A stretch of 64,000 nt of DNA, taken from assembly GCA_026224775.1 (NCBI GenBank), contig JAMFRP010000032.1:1-64000 (forward strand), read 5' to 3'. Position numbers and translations under genes: made by a program. The notes under the pieces are model-generated. The model did no database searches. It was given only the letters and a program-made list of their open reading frames with translations, and was not told where the DNA came from. The DNA comes from Bacteroidota bacterium. Its GTDB lineage: Bacteria > Bacteroidota > Bacteroidia > Sphingobacteriales > Sphingobacteriaceae. Positions 1 through 7,964 of the stretch are shown one piece after another; position 1 is the stretch's first letter; every line of letters begins with the position of its first letter.

Positions 1-1214
1 AATTTGGTCATTACACCACCCATAGTTTCAATACCTAATGAAAGCGGGGTAACATCTAACAATAACACATCCTTAACTTCGCCGGTTAATACACCACCTT
101 GAATAGCAGCACCAATAGCTACAACTTCATCAGGGTTTACACCTTTTGAAGGCGCTTTACCGAAGAATTTTTCAACCGCTTCCTGTATAGCAGGGATACG
201 GGTTGAACCACCTACTAAGATCACTTCGTCAATATCAGAAGTTTTTAAGCCTGCATTTTTCAATGCTGAACGGCAAGGATCAATAGTACGTTTGATTAAG
301 CTATCAGCTAGTTGCTCAAATTTAGCACGGGTTAAAGTTTTAACCAAGTGTTTAGGCATACCATCAACAGCAGTAATGTATGGTAAGTTAATTTCTGTTT
401 GAGTAGTGCTTGATAATTCAATTTTAGCTTTCTCAGCTGATTCTTTTAAACGTTGCAAAGCCATTGGATCCTTACGCAGATCAATACCTTCATCGCTTTT
501 AAATTCGTCAGCCATCCAGTCAATAATAACCTGGTCAAAGTCATCACCACCTAAGTGAGTATCACCATCGGTTGATTTTACTTCGAAAACGCCATCACCT
601 AATTCCAGGATAGACACGTCATGTGTACCACCACCGCAATCAAATACAGCAATTTTCATATCCTTGTGTGCTTTGTCTAAGCCATAAGCTAAGGCAGCAG
701 CAGTAGGTTCGTTTATAATACGACGTACTTTTAAACCAGCAATTTCACCGGCTTCTTTAGTAGCCTGGCGTTGTGCATCGTTAAAATAAGCCGGAACGGT
801 AATAACCGCTTCAGTAACTTCGGTACCTAAAAAGTCTTCAGCAGTTTTCTTCATTTTCTGAAGGATCATTGCCGAGATTTCCTGTGGAGTATAGTTACGG
901 TCGCCAATTTCAACACGCGGGGTGTTGTTGTCGCCTTTAACCACTTTGTATGGTACACGAGACGCTTCTTTAGTAACTTCGTTAAAGTTGTTACCCATAA
1001 AGCGTTTTATAGAATAAATAGTTCTTGTAGGATTGGTGATAGCCTGACGCTTCGCCGGGTCACCCACTTTACGTTCACCGTTGTCAACAAATGCAACTAC
1101 AGATGGTGTAGTACGCTTACCCTCACTGTTAGGTATAACTACAGGTTCGTTACCCTCCATTACAGCTACGCATGAATTTGTTGTCCCTAAGTCGATTCCA
1201 ATAATTTTAGCCAT
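1..1214 (-). CDS. dnaK: Molecular chaperone DnaK (Hsp70), 5' part, cut by window edge
   Basis: ATP-dependent cytoplasmic Hsp70 chaperone that folds and protects proteins with DnaJ and GrpE. About 404 codons are visible, reading from an ATG at 1214 down to the window edge, so the end of the nucleotide-binding domain and the substrate-binding domain lie outside. The translation opens [14 protein letters not shown] (phosphate-1 loop) and later shows [12 protein letters not shown] (phosphate-2 loop, with the Cys/His variant I associate with Bacteroidota DnaK) and VGGSTRIP (adenosine motif). There is no disruption in the visible part. A sigma-54-like -24/-12 sequence lies about 47-62 bases upstream. 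Identification is certain; only the 3' end is unseen. Confidence 0.98.
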   Translation of the reverse strand, partial: MAKIIGIDLGTTNSCVAVMEGNEPVVIPNSEGKRTTPSVVAFVDNGERKVGDPAKRQAITNPTRTIYSIKRFMGNNFNEVTKEASRVPYKVVKGDNNTPRVEIGDRNYTPQEISAMILQKMKKTAEDFLGTEVTEAVITVPAYFNDAQRQATKEAGEIAGLKVRRIINEPTAAALAYGLDKAHKDMKIAVFDCGGGTHDVSILELGDGVFEVKSTDGDTHLGGDDFDQVIIDWMADEFKSDEGIDLRKDPMALQRLKESAEKAKIELSSTTQTEINLPYITAVDGMPKHLVKTLTRAKFEQLADSLIKRTIDPCRSALKNAGLKTSDIDEVILVGGSTRIPAIQEAVEKFFGKAPSKGVNPDEVVAIGAAIQGGVLTGEVKDVLLLDVTPLSLGIETMGGVMTK

Positions 1215-1260
1215 TATATTGTTTTTTCTTGATTGATATTTTATATACTATAGCTATTTA

Positions 1261-1276
1261 TCAATGCTTGTGCCAA
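1261..1276 (-). promoter_or_regulatory. Possible sigma-54-type promoter of dnaK
   Basis: Read on the minus strand, the sequence is TTGGCACAAGCATTGA. It matches the -24 element TTGGCAC, and a TTG stands at the correct spacing for the -12 element, but the usual TTGC is TTGA here. It lies 47-62 bases upstream of the dnaK ATG, a sensible distance. This is inference from a consensus match; no activator gene is visible in the window. Confidence 0.3.
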
Positions 1277-1393
1277 TATGTGTTTGGCAGCTAATATTCG
1301 TGAAATGAATAAGAATGAAACTTTATCCAGTCACAAAAAGTCAAAATAACGGTGACAGGATGGCAGAAAATTGGACAGGGTTTATTCACCAAG

Positions 1394-1424
1394 CGTCATT
1401 GCGAGGAACGAAGCAATCTTTATG
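1394..1424. repeat. Half copy of the GTCATTGCGAGG intergenic repeat (family A)
   Basis: CGTCATTGCGAGGAACGAAG followed by CAATC matches one arm of the large palindromes at 6479-6565 and 53676-53757, but the second arm is missing here. It is non-coding. Confidence 0.6.
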
Positions 1425-1457
1425 CTGTACAGATGGATTTTGATAGTGCGTTGGCTG

Positions 1458-1640
1458 TCACACTGAGGTACTCGAAGTGTTGCGCAGTGGGTAGCGGAAG
1501 TATTTTCGTTTAGACCGAATTATTCTGTCCCGCTCATTGCCGCGGGGGCTACTACCTTTTTTCTTGATAAAAAAGTAGCAAAAAATCAAGACAGAAAAAA
1601 CCTTCAGCGCTCGGGCCACACTTCGAGTACCTCAGTGTGA
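1458..1640. repeat. Exact 23-bp inverted repeat around 137 bases
   Basis: The arms at 1458-1480 and 1618-1640 are exact reverse complements (they begin TCACACTGAGG and end CCTCAGTGTGA). They enclose most of the family C repeat described separately. No ORF is supported inside. Confidence 0.7.
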
Positions 1641-1676
1641 CATGGCCCGGTTTTCTGTCGGGCGTTTGCGCGCTAT
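1501..1676 (+). repeat. Family C intergenic repeat, copy 1
   Basis: A 176-base non-coding segment whose reverse complement recurs at 63190-63355. Shared blocks include CGCTCATTGCCGC, a TCTTGAT/ATCAAGA hairpin, GAAAAAACCTTC, GGCCCGGTTTTC and GTCGGGCGTTT. In both copies the block is followed on the same side by a family A palindrome, so C plus A may be one composite element of about 260 bases. Confidence 0.7.
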
Positions 1677-1685
1677 AAAATTTCC

Positions 1686-1763
1686 TTGTCATTCTGAACG
1701 AAGTGAAGAATCTGTACTGGCGTAAACTACTTTACAGATTCTTCACTTCGTTCAGAATGACAA
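1686..1763. repeat. Family A palindromic repeat (GTCATTCTGAACGAAGTGAAG)
   Basis: The left arm runs from TTGTCATTCTGAACGAAGTG to AGAATCTGTA and the right arm is its inverse, ending TTCAGAATGACAA. It can form a stem of roughly 30 bp and is non-coding. It abuts the family C block. Confidence 0.8.
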
Positions 1764-1885
1764 AGGGGGATTTGCGTTAGGGAGTGAAACGGATACCGGC
1801 CTTCGTGACTAAGGTCTGCAGGGGTATGAGTGGAAAGCCCGACCGCTGGATAGCGGGAACGCCCAAATGATCTTGCTTGCGAAGC

Positions 1886-2025
1886 TGACTCACCCGACTA
1901 CGCTACGCTGGTCGACCTCTCTTCGCCTGCGGCGGAAAGAAGTGAAGAAGATAGTCTTTTGCCCTCTTTCCCGCTTTGCGGAAGAGAGGGCAGGTTAAGC
2001 GGTTGAGCGAAAACCGGGTGAGTCA
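1886..2025. repeat. Structured element bounded by TGACTCACCCG / CGGGTGAGTCA
   Basis: The 11-bp terminal inverted arms are at 1886-1896 and 2015-2025. A second nested pair is CCTCTCTTC (1916-1924) and GAAGAGAGG (1981-1989). The interior is rich in small repeats of CTTTCCGC/GCGGAAAG type. No coding frame is credible. Only one copy was found in the window. Confidence 0.55.
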
Positions 2026-2040
2026 GCACGCTAATGCAAT

Positions 2041-3090
2041 CTAATAATTGTTGTTTTCCGCTGGTTTAAACCTCGCTATAGTCTTTCTGCCTAAGTCGTA
2101 AGTAATTCGGAATGCTTCCTGATTATCATTAAAGTGGCCTGGAGAGAAGTGGAAGCTCGCTATAAACTGGCCGGTAATGCGTTTTGCTTTAAAAGGAGTA
2201 TATATTACATCTAAACGATTGTAAAGAGTTTTTTCATAAAAAGAATCACCGTAATAGATGATACTGCCCTGGCCTTTGTAAAATTCATCCCTAAAAGCAA
2301 GGCGACGGTTTAAAGCGGCGTAAGCGGTAAATACAAAACCATTACGTGTTTGCCAGCCGGTAGAGCCCCGTTCCCTTAAAAAGGAGGTAAGGTTACCAGC
2401 CTCAAATGCTAACGAATCCAAGCCTGAGTTTTTGGTAAGGTCTAACCCAAGCCTTAATTCAAGCGCTCCGTTATCATATATATGGTCGGTAGGTTGTAAT
2501 ATGGCTGCTCCTGCATCGTGCTCCATCATAAAGTAATCTCTTACATAAAATGGTCCGTCAGCATTAGGTGTATAGCGTCCTTCGGCTCCAAACATAAACT
2601 CTTCACGTTGGGTATCGGTTTGGCGGCTTAACCAATCGATAAAACCTATCTGCCAAAAATTCTCTGAGGTATATCGTGTTAGTAAACCCTCCACATTAGG
2701 CCGGAAATACATCAAAGTATCATTCAGCATAGCACGTGGAAAATCGTCTATTAAGCCTTCGCGTGGGAATTCACCAGCGTTAAATAACCAGCTTTTGTTT
2801 TCAAAGTGATAATATGCAACAGGCACCGCGCTCAAAAAATAAGGTTGTGCACCAAATTCGTGTATGGCATTTGTACCTACGCGAAAGCTGTTATTGGTAT
2901 CTATTACCAAACCAACATCTAAAGCTGTACGTGTGCCCGAGTAGGTACGTGAGCGCGGGATAAAGGCTTTGTATTCGCGGTTATCTAACCAGCCTAATGC
3001 ACTAAAATGCACATCAAGGCTATCCTGCGCAAAAGCTGTGGCTGAGGTTAAAAATAATAGGAAAGCGAGTAAGTAAAGTTTTTTAATCAT
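2041..3090 (-). CDS. Secreted outer-membrane protein, probable beta-barrel, function unknown
   Basis: 349 residues starting at an ATG at 3090. The first 21 residues (MIKKLYLLAFLLFLTSATAFA, cleaved before QDS) form a typical SpI signal peptide. The rest alternates aromatic and polar residues in short strand-like stretches with many Tyr/Phe/Trp, as in Bacteroidota outer-membrane barrels, but it does not end in the classical terminal Phe. I do not recognise a specific family. The start codon lies 9 bases after the stop of the GT39-type glycosyltransferase, so the two genes are probably co-transcribed and this protein may act with that enzyme's product at the envelope. The substrate is unknown. 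Confidence 0.8.
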   Translation of the reverse strand: MIKKLYLLAFLLFLTSATAFAQDSLDVHFSALGWLDNREYKAFIPRSRTYSGTRTALDVGLVIDTNNSFRVGTNAIHEFGAQPYFLSAVPVAYYHFENKSWLFNAGEFPREGLIDDFPRAMLNDTLMYFRPNVEGLLTRYTSENFWQIGFIDWLSRQTDTQREEFMFGAEGRYTPNADGPFYVRDYFMMEHDAGAAILQPTDHIYDNGALELRLGLDLTKNSGLDSLAFEAGNLTSFLRERGSTGWQTRNGFVFTAYAALNRRLAFRDEFYKGQGSIIYYGDSFYEKTLYNRLDVIYTPFKAKRITGQFIASFHFSPGHFNDNQEAFRITYDLGRKTIARFKPAENNNY

Positions 3091-3099
3091 ATGGGGTAA

Positions 3100-4806
3100 T
3101 TATTCGGCGGTGAATTTAACTATTCTGCTGTTCTTGCTCCCATTAAAAGGATCAGTGCGGATAGAAAACATCAATTCATATTGTCCTTTTTGCTTTGGGG
3201 TGACAATTGTAAACTTGTAATGGGTGCTTTGTCCCGCTTTTAACGCAATATTATTAAAGGTAGTATCTGCAGTTTGAATTTTTGCATCCCCTTTTTCATC
3301 AAAAAAACAAGCTCGTAAAGTAACAGGATGCAATTGGCTTTTATTGCTGAAATTTATGGCGACGGGATATGGGTTTTTGATGGTCAGATCGAACGTATGT
3401 TTTTGTCCTGCGGGTACGCTCATTTTGTAATTACCATTATCAATGGTAACTTTTTGATAGGTGCGCACATCATTAACCCACACCGTATACCAGGCACCCG
3501 CAGGTACTTTTATTGAATCAGTTGTTACTCCTGGTACCTTAAAAGTTTTTACATATAAAACACGCTTATGTTGTATGCTGTCTTCAATTGGCCAAATATC
3601 AAATTGGGTACTACGATAGTATATATCATCGTAGGAAAAGCCTTTTAATGTGTTATTGTAGTAATCGTATTTAGATGGGTTTTGGAAACCTTCGTTAAAA
3701 ACCACGTAATTATTGCCCGCCTTTTGTTTTACGAAGTACGCCCATTGTTTAAATCCAAACTGACTTTGCAACCGGCCAATAGGTATGCCTGCAATTAAAG
3801 TTAACCGTACACACACAATGATAACAATATTGGCATAAGCAACCGGGTAGAACCATTTTGGCAGATTGGGCTTTTGTGCAAAATTGATAACGATTAATAA
3901 AATAAGCGGAGCAAAGGCAATATAAGTCCATTGTGGTTGTACCTCGCCACGGAAAGATGAGATCAGGAAAAATATAGGTGTGCCGACGCAGTTAACCACC
4001 AGGCAACGGATAAACGCATCTGTTATTTTAGCAGTAAAGCCTTTATAAAATAAGTACCAGCCAATAAGTGGCCCGGCCATTAATATTTGCCCGAGAGGAA
4101 ATAAATAAGTGAATTCAGGGTGATACTTTTCCGCTGAGCGCTCAGATAAATGGTAATTAAGTGAGGGGAAATTATGATGTACCTGCCACAAGATATGTGG
4201 GATGAATAATACACTTGCTAATACAACTATCAACCAAAAAGACGGTCTTTTTAATAATTTTATGTTTGATAGTACGGTAAACCCTATAAGTAATATGGCA
4301 TGATATTTACTGTAAAGCAGGCAAGCAATTACTACGCCCAATATAAAGGCTAATAGCCAGGTATCCTGTTCAATATATTTTTGATAGAAGTAATAAAACA
4401 CTACCGCGAAAAAGAAAAGTGGGGAATCTGGTGTGGTGGTAAAACCATACATGTGACACATAAACATGCAGGCAATCACAATTACAAACAACTTTGCGCT
4501 GGCGTTATATTTTTTTAAAATAAGCCAGAGTATATAAAAAGATGCAGTGCTAACCGTAATGGTAAGTATCCGCAGGCCCAGTTCGTTGTGCATAATACTA
4601 TCGCCAAAGCGAATGAAGAGCGCGACCATTGGCGGGTGATCAAAATAACCCCAATCTAAGAAACGGGAGTAGAGCCAGTAGTAAGCTTCGTCGGCATGAA
4701 GTTCAAGCGTGTAACCCTGGATGATGTTTAATACCGTCCACCCCAATAGAAAATACCAGATGATCTTTTTAGATTGATAAGAGGTATTTAAAGTGCTATC
4801 GGGCAT
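3100..4806 (-). CDS. GT39/ArnT-type membrane glycosyltransferase
   Basis: 568-residue integral-membrane protein. The N-terminal half resembles polyprenyl-phosphate-sugar-dependent glycosyltransferases (PMT/ArnT, Pfam PMT_2): an acidic pair in ELHADEAYYW (Asp39-Glu40) on the first extracytoplasmic loop, then DHPPM (56-60), then about ten hydrophobic helices to roughly residue 330. The C-terminal ~160 residues (from about 400) are soluble and beta-rich, ending SRIVKFTAE, resembling an Ig-like domain placed outside the membrane. Such enzymes transfer a sugar from undecaprenyl phosphate to lipid or protein; donor and acceptor cannot be read here. It is the first gene of a two-gene unit with the barrel protein that follows. 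Confidence 0.85.
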   Translation of the reverse strand: MPDSTLNTSYQSKKIIWYFLLGWTVLNIIQGYTLELHADEAYYWLYSRFLDWGYFDHPPMVALFIRFGDSIMHNELGLRILTITVSTASFYILWLILKKYNASAKLFVIVIACMFMCHMYGFTTTPDSPLFFFAVVFYYFYQKYIEQDTWLLAFILGVVIACLLYSKYHAILLIGFTVLSNIKLLKRPSFWLIVVLASVLFIPHILWQVHHNFPSLNYHLSERSAEKYHPEFTYLFPLGQILMAGPLIGWYLFYKGFTAKITDAFIRCLVVNCVGTPIFFLISSFRGEVQPQWTYIAFAPLILLIVINFAQKPNLPKWFYPVAYANIVIIVCVRLTLIAGIPIGRLQSQFGFKQWAYFVKQKAGNNYVVFNEGFQNPSKYDYYNNTLKGFSYDDIYYRSTQFDIWPIEDSIQHKRVLYVKTFKVPGVTTDSIKVPAGAWYTVWVNDVRTYQKVTIDNGNYKMSVPAGQKHTFDLTIKNPYPVAINFSNKSQLHPVTLRACFFDEKGDAKIQTADTTFNNIALKAGQSTHYKFTIVTPKQKGQYELMFSIRTDPFNGSKNSRIVKFTAE

Positions 4807-4914
4807 TTAAATTTTGCGTTGGTTACAGCCCGTAAAGTTATAATAAAACTATGAAGCTATGAACGTAGCAAAGGTGTTTCATCTCGAAACATTTTGCGCA
4901 TATTTTCTGAAGTA

Positions 4915-5138
4915 AAAGCTATAAAAATCATGAATTTTCTATCAAAATGAGTGAAAAATGAGCAAAAAATGATGTTTTTTGATCGTTTTCATATCTAAAA
5001 TGGGTTGTTTAGGGCCGAAAAACAGCTAAAAAGGATTGTAAAAACCTGCTTTTTAGGGTTGTTTTGAGCGTTTTTTGGGCGAAAAGTGTACCAAATGTAC
5101 CAACTGTTTCACTTGTTTCGTGGTACAGTTGGTACATA
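4915..5138 (-). repeat. TACCACGAAACA element, copy 1 (downstream of aldo/keto reductase)
   Basis: Read on the minus strand, the element starts 8 bases after the reductase stop codon. It has an exact 12-bp stem TGTACCAACTGT / ACAGTTGGTACA (5096-5107 and 5125-5136) with a 17-base loop holding ACGAAACAAGTG. A second TTGGTACACTTTT follows, then about 170 AT-rich bases with CATCATTTTT and CTCATTTTTCACTC tracts. A similar element follows apt at 57212. It fills the 339-base gap 4807-5145. It could be a terminator or processing structure. Confidence 0.6.
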
Positions 5139-5145
5139 AAGGCCA

Positions 5146-6123
5146 TTAACTATGCCCTTGTATTGAACGAGGCTTATAAGGTTCTTCGAGTATCTTAATT
5201 TCCTCGTCAGTTAGTTTTAATGATAAGGCTGCTACAGCATCTTCTAAATGTCCGGGTTTGCTGGCGCCAATAATTGGCGATGTGATTACTGGCTTTGTTA
5301 GCATCCAAGCCATAGCCACTTGCGCGTTTGGAACACCATGCTGTTGTGCAATTTCGGTAACCCGTTTTACAATTTCCATATCGGCTTCTTCGGTATATAA
5401 TGATTTGCCGAAAGCGTCTGTTTGGGCACGTTTAGTATCATTACGTTCTTCCGGTTTGCGGGTCAATACACCACGCGCTAATGGTGACCATGGGATAACT
5501 GCTATTTTCTGATCTTTGCAAAGTGGCAGCATTTCACGTTCTTCTTCACGGTAGATTAAGTTGTAATGTGGTTGCATCGATATAAACCTGGTCCAGCCAT
5601 GTAGATCAGATGTATACAATGCCTTTGCAAATTGCCAGCTATACATGGATGATGCGCCGATATATCGTGCTTTGCCTGCTTTAACCACATCGTGCAACGC
5701 TTCCATCGTTTCTTCAATTGGGGTATTGTAGTCCCAACGATGGATCTGGTATAGATCAACATAATCAGTTCCCAAACGCTTCAAACTGGCGTCAATAGCG
5801 CTCATAATATGTTTGCGGGATAGGCCTTTGTCATTTGGTCCGGGCCCCATAGGGTTGAATACTTTAGTTGCGAGTACGTAATCATCACGTTTGGCGAAAT
5901 CTTTTAGGGCACGGCCAACAACTTCCTCACTTTTGCCGTTGGTATAAACATCGGCCGTATCAAAAAAGTTAATACCCAGTTCAAAAGCTTTCTTAATGAA
6001 GGGCCTGCTTTGTTCTTCGTTCAAAGCCCAGGGCCAGCGGGTATCGGGTTCGCCATAAGTCATGGTGCCGAGGCATAGCTTTGAAACGGTTATTCCGGTA
6101 TTTCCAAATCTTGTAAATTCCAT
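5146..6123 (-). CDS. Aldo/keto reductase
   Basis: 325-residue cytoplasmic NADPH-dependent oxidoreductase of the AKR superfamily. The catalytic tetrad is visible: Asp55 and Tyr60 in FFDTADVY, Lys87 in LATKVF, and His128 in LYQIHRWD. The cofactor-binding end is also recognisable (SPIIGASKPGHLEDAV, about 283-298). Length and order fit the YajO / Gsp69-like group of stand-alone reductases with broad carbonyl substrates. No partner gene suggests a specific substrate. It is followed by the TACCACGAAACA element. Confidence 0.93.
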   Translation of the reverse strand: MEFTRFGNTGITVSKLCLGTMTYGEPDTRWPWALNEEQSRPFIKKAFELGINFFDTADVYTNGKSEEVVGRALKDFAKRDDYVLATKVFNPMGPGPNDKGLSRKHIMSAIDASLKRLGTDYVDLYQIHRWDYNTPIEETMEALHDVVKAGKARYIGASSMYSWQFAKALYTSDLHGWTRFISMQPHYNLIYREEEREMLPLCKDQKIAVIPWSPLARGVLTRKPEERNDTKRAQTDAFGKSLYTEEADMEIVKRVTEIAQQHGVPNAQVAMAWMLTKPVITSPIIGASKPGHLEDAVAALSLKLTDEEIKILEEPYKPRSIQGHS

Positions 6124-6260
6124 AATGTATTGTTTATTAAATTACAATTGGAAGGTAGGGTAAGTTTGCTTTTTTAGAGAAAAAGGAGGGTAATAATTGT
6201 GTTACCGTCTCCCCATGAAAATGCTAAATTAAAAATCGATAAATTCGCACAAAAAAAAGC

Positions 6261-6458
6261 ATGGACGAATTCAACAAAGAAATAGCCGCGATAGGGGAAA
6301 AGAACGCAATCGAGATTAAAGGAGATTTAAAAGACTATTTCAAAATCATCCAACGACCTAATGAATCTTATAAAATTGTATGGGAGAAAAAAGCCTCAAC
6401 CCATATCAAGCATAAAGTTACCGCGGTAGTGAAGAAGTATTTTATACCTACTTTTTAA
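6261..6458 (+). CDS. Small hypothetical protein (65 aa)
   Basis: 65 residues, charged, no signal peptide or membrane segment; opens MDEFNKEIAAIGEKNAIEIK and ends KKYFIPTF. Lys/Glu-rich composition with regular alternation fits a small folded cytoplasmic protein. It has an ATG start after a poly-A tract, common before genes of this phylum. It is divergent from the aldo/keto reductase and stands alone, with a large palindromic repeat right after it. I do not recognise the family. Confidence 0.5.
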   Translation: MDEFNKEIAAIGEKNAIEIKGDLKDYFKIIQRPNESYKIVWEKKASTHIKHKVTAVVKKYFIPTF

Positions 6459-6478
6459 GATACTATTTAAAAATAAAG

Positions 6479-6565
6479 CGTCATTGCGAGCGAAGCGTGG
6501 CAATCCCCTACTTACAGAGCGGCTCTACATAGCTTGGGATTGCCACGCTTCGCTCGCAATGACGA
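6479..6565. repeat. Family A palindrome (GTCATTGCGAGCGAAGCGTGG)
   Basis: GCGTCATTGCGAGCGAAGCG...GGCAATCCC is followed by a ~25-base centre and then the inverse GGGATTGCC...CGCTTCGCTCGCAATGACG. The stem is about 30 bp. It lies between the small ORF and the odhB terminator and is non-coding. Confidence 0.85.
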
Positions 6566-6598
6566 TAGTTAGACTGCTTCTAAAATCTACTCCATAAA

Positions 6599-6626
6599 AA
6601 AGCCCGGCTGTAAACAACCGGGCTTT
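6599..6626 (-). terminator. Rho-independent-type hairpin after odhB
   Basis: Stem AAAGCCCGG / CCGGGCTTT with a 10-base loop; read on the minus strand it ends in T-rich sequence, 19 bases beyond the odhB stop. Confidence 0.75.
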
Positions 6627-6644
6627 ATGCTTTCTATAGAAAAG

Positions 6645-7879
6645 TTAAACTCCTAATAATAATCTTGACGGATCTTCCAGTAATTGTTTTACCCTTACCA
6701 GGAAGCTAACCGATTCGCGGCCATCGATTATACGGTGATCATAAGATAATGCAACATACATCATCGGGCGGATAACCACTTGTCCGTTTACAGCAATCGG
6801 GCGTTCAATAATATTGTGCATACCTAGGATAGCTGACTGCGGAGAGTTAATGATCGGGGTTGATAACATCGAACCAAATACACCACCGTTAGTGATGGAA
6901 ATGTACCACCTGTCATTTCTTCCAGTGATAATTTGTTATCGCGGGCTTTAACAGCTAATGCGGCAACAGCTTTCTCAATACCAGCAAGACTAAGGCTTTC
7001 CGCATTGCGGATAACCGGTACTACTAAACCTTTTGGAGCAGATACAGCTATAGAAATATCAGCATAATTGCTATAAACAACTTCTTCGCCTTCAATACGT
7101 GCGCCAACAGCAGGCCAATCTTTCAATGCCTCGGTAACAGCTTTGGTAAAGAATGACATAAAGCCTAAACCAACGCCATATTTCTCTTTAAATTTATCTT
7201 TGTATTTAGCACGAAGCTCCATAATTGGGGCCATATCCACTTCGTTAAAAGTGGTCAGCATCGCGGTTTCGTTTTTAACGGTTACTAAACGCTTAGCAAC
7301 AGTTTTACGTAACGACGACATTTTTTCGCGTTTTTCAGTACGTTCGCCTGGTTGTGCAACCGGGGCAGGAGCTGCAGCAGGTGCCGCTTTTGGAGCAGGA
7401 GTAGCAGCCGGTGCGCTTTGCGCGTTAAGAGCATCCTCTTTAGTTATTCTTCCGGCAACACCGTTACCATTTACGCTGCCAGGATCAATTCCTTTTTCAG
7501 CTAATATTTTTGCAGCAGCAGGCGATGGTGTGCCCGATGCATAAGTGCTTTGTTTTGATGTTGCGGTAGTTGTTGCAGCTAACTTTTCTTCTTCCTTAGC
7601 TTCTTCTTTGGCTGGGGTTGCTGCCGGGGCAGATGCTGCTGCGCCACCTTCTTCAATAGTACAAACTATTGCGCCAATAGGCAATACGTCGCCTTCTTTA
7701 GCTATTGTTTTTAAAGTTCCGGCTTTTTCGGCAGTGAGCTCGAAGGTAGCCTTATCTGATTCTAATTCAGCAATTACTTCATCCATTTGTACTGCATCAC
7801 CGTCTTTTTTTAACCACGATGCCAGTGTTACTTCGGTAATTGATTCGCCTACCGGCGGAACTTTGATCTCTAAACTCAT
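6645..7879 (-). pseudogene. odhB: 2-oxoglutarate dehydrogenase E2 (dihydrolipoyl succinyltransferase), frameshifted
   Basis: E2 core of the 2-oxoglutarate dehydrogenase complex (TCA cycle). From the ATG at 7879: lipoyl domain with ESDKATFE (lipoyl-Lys43), an Ala/Pro/Glu-rich linker, peripheral-subunit-binding domain (about 118-151), then the catalytic domain. After EEMTGGTF the frame breaks near 6898-6899. The open frame continues as nonsense and stops at 6824, while the expected continuation (TISNGG-like, then [27 protein letters not shown] with catalytic His/Asp, ending LLLGV) is in another frame down to 6645. Adding one base between ACATTT and CCATCAC restores a normal E2 of about 410 residues. 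It could be a recent 1-base deletion or a sequencing/assembly error; sucA just upstream is intact. Confidence 0.9.
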
Positions 7880-7896
7880 TTGTTGTTAGTTTTTGG

Positions 7897-7960
7897 GTGA
7901 GTAGTGAGTTGTGAATGGTTAATAATAGATTTTACTCACTAATAACCACTCACTGCTCAC
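7897..7960. repeat. Imperfect inverted repeat between sucA and odhB
   Basis: GTGAGTAGTGAGT (7897-7909) pairs with ACTCACTGCTCAC (7948-7960) with one mismatch, leaving a 38-base loop. It fills the 85-base gap between the two genes and may act on the transcript. Confidence 0.5.
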
Positions 7961-7964
7961 AAAC

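Noticed and set aside
7143-7889. Plus-strand Ala/Ser-rich frames opposite odhB
   Set aside because: Shadow of the Ala/Pro-rich linker of the E2 protein.
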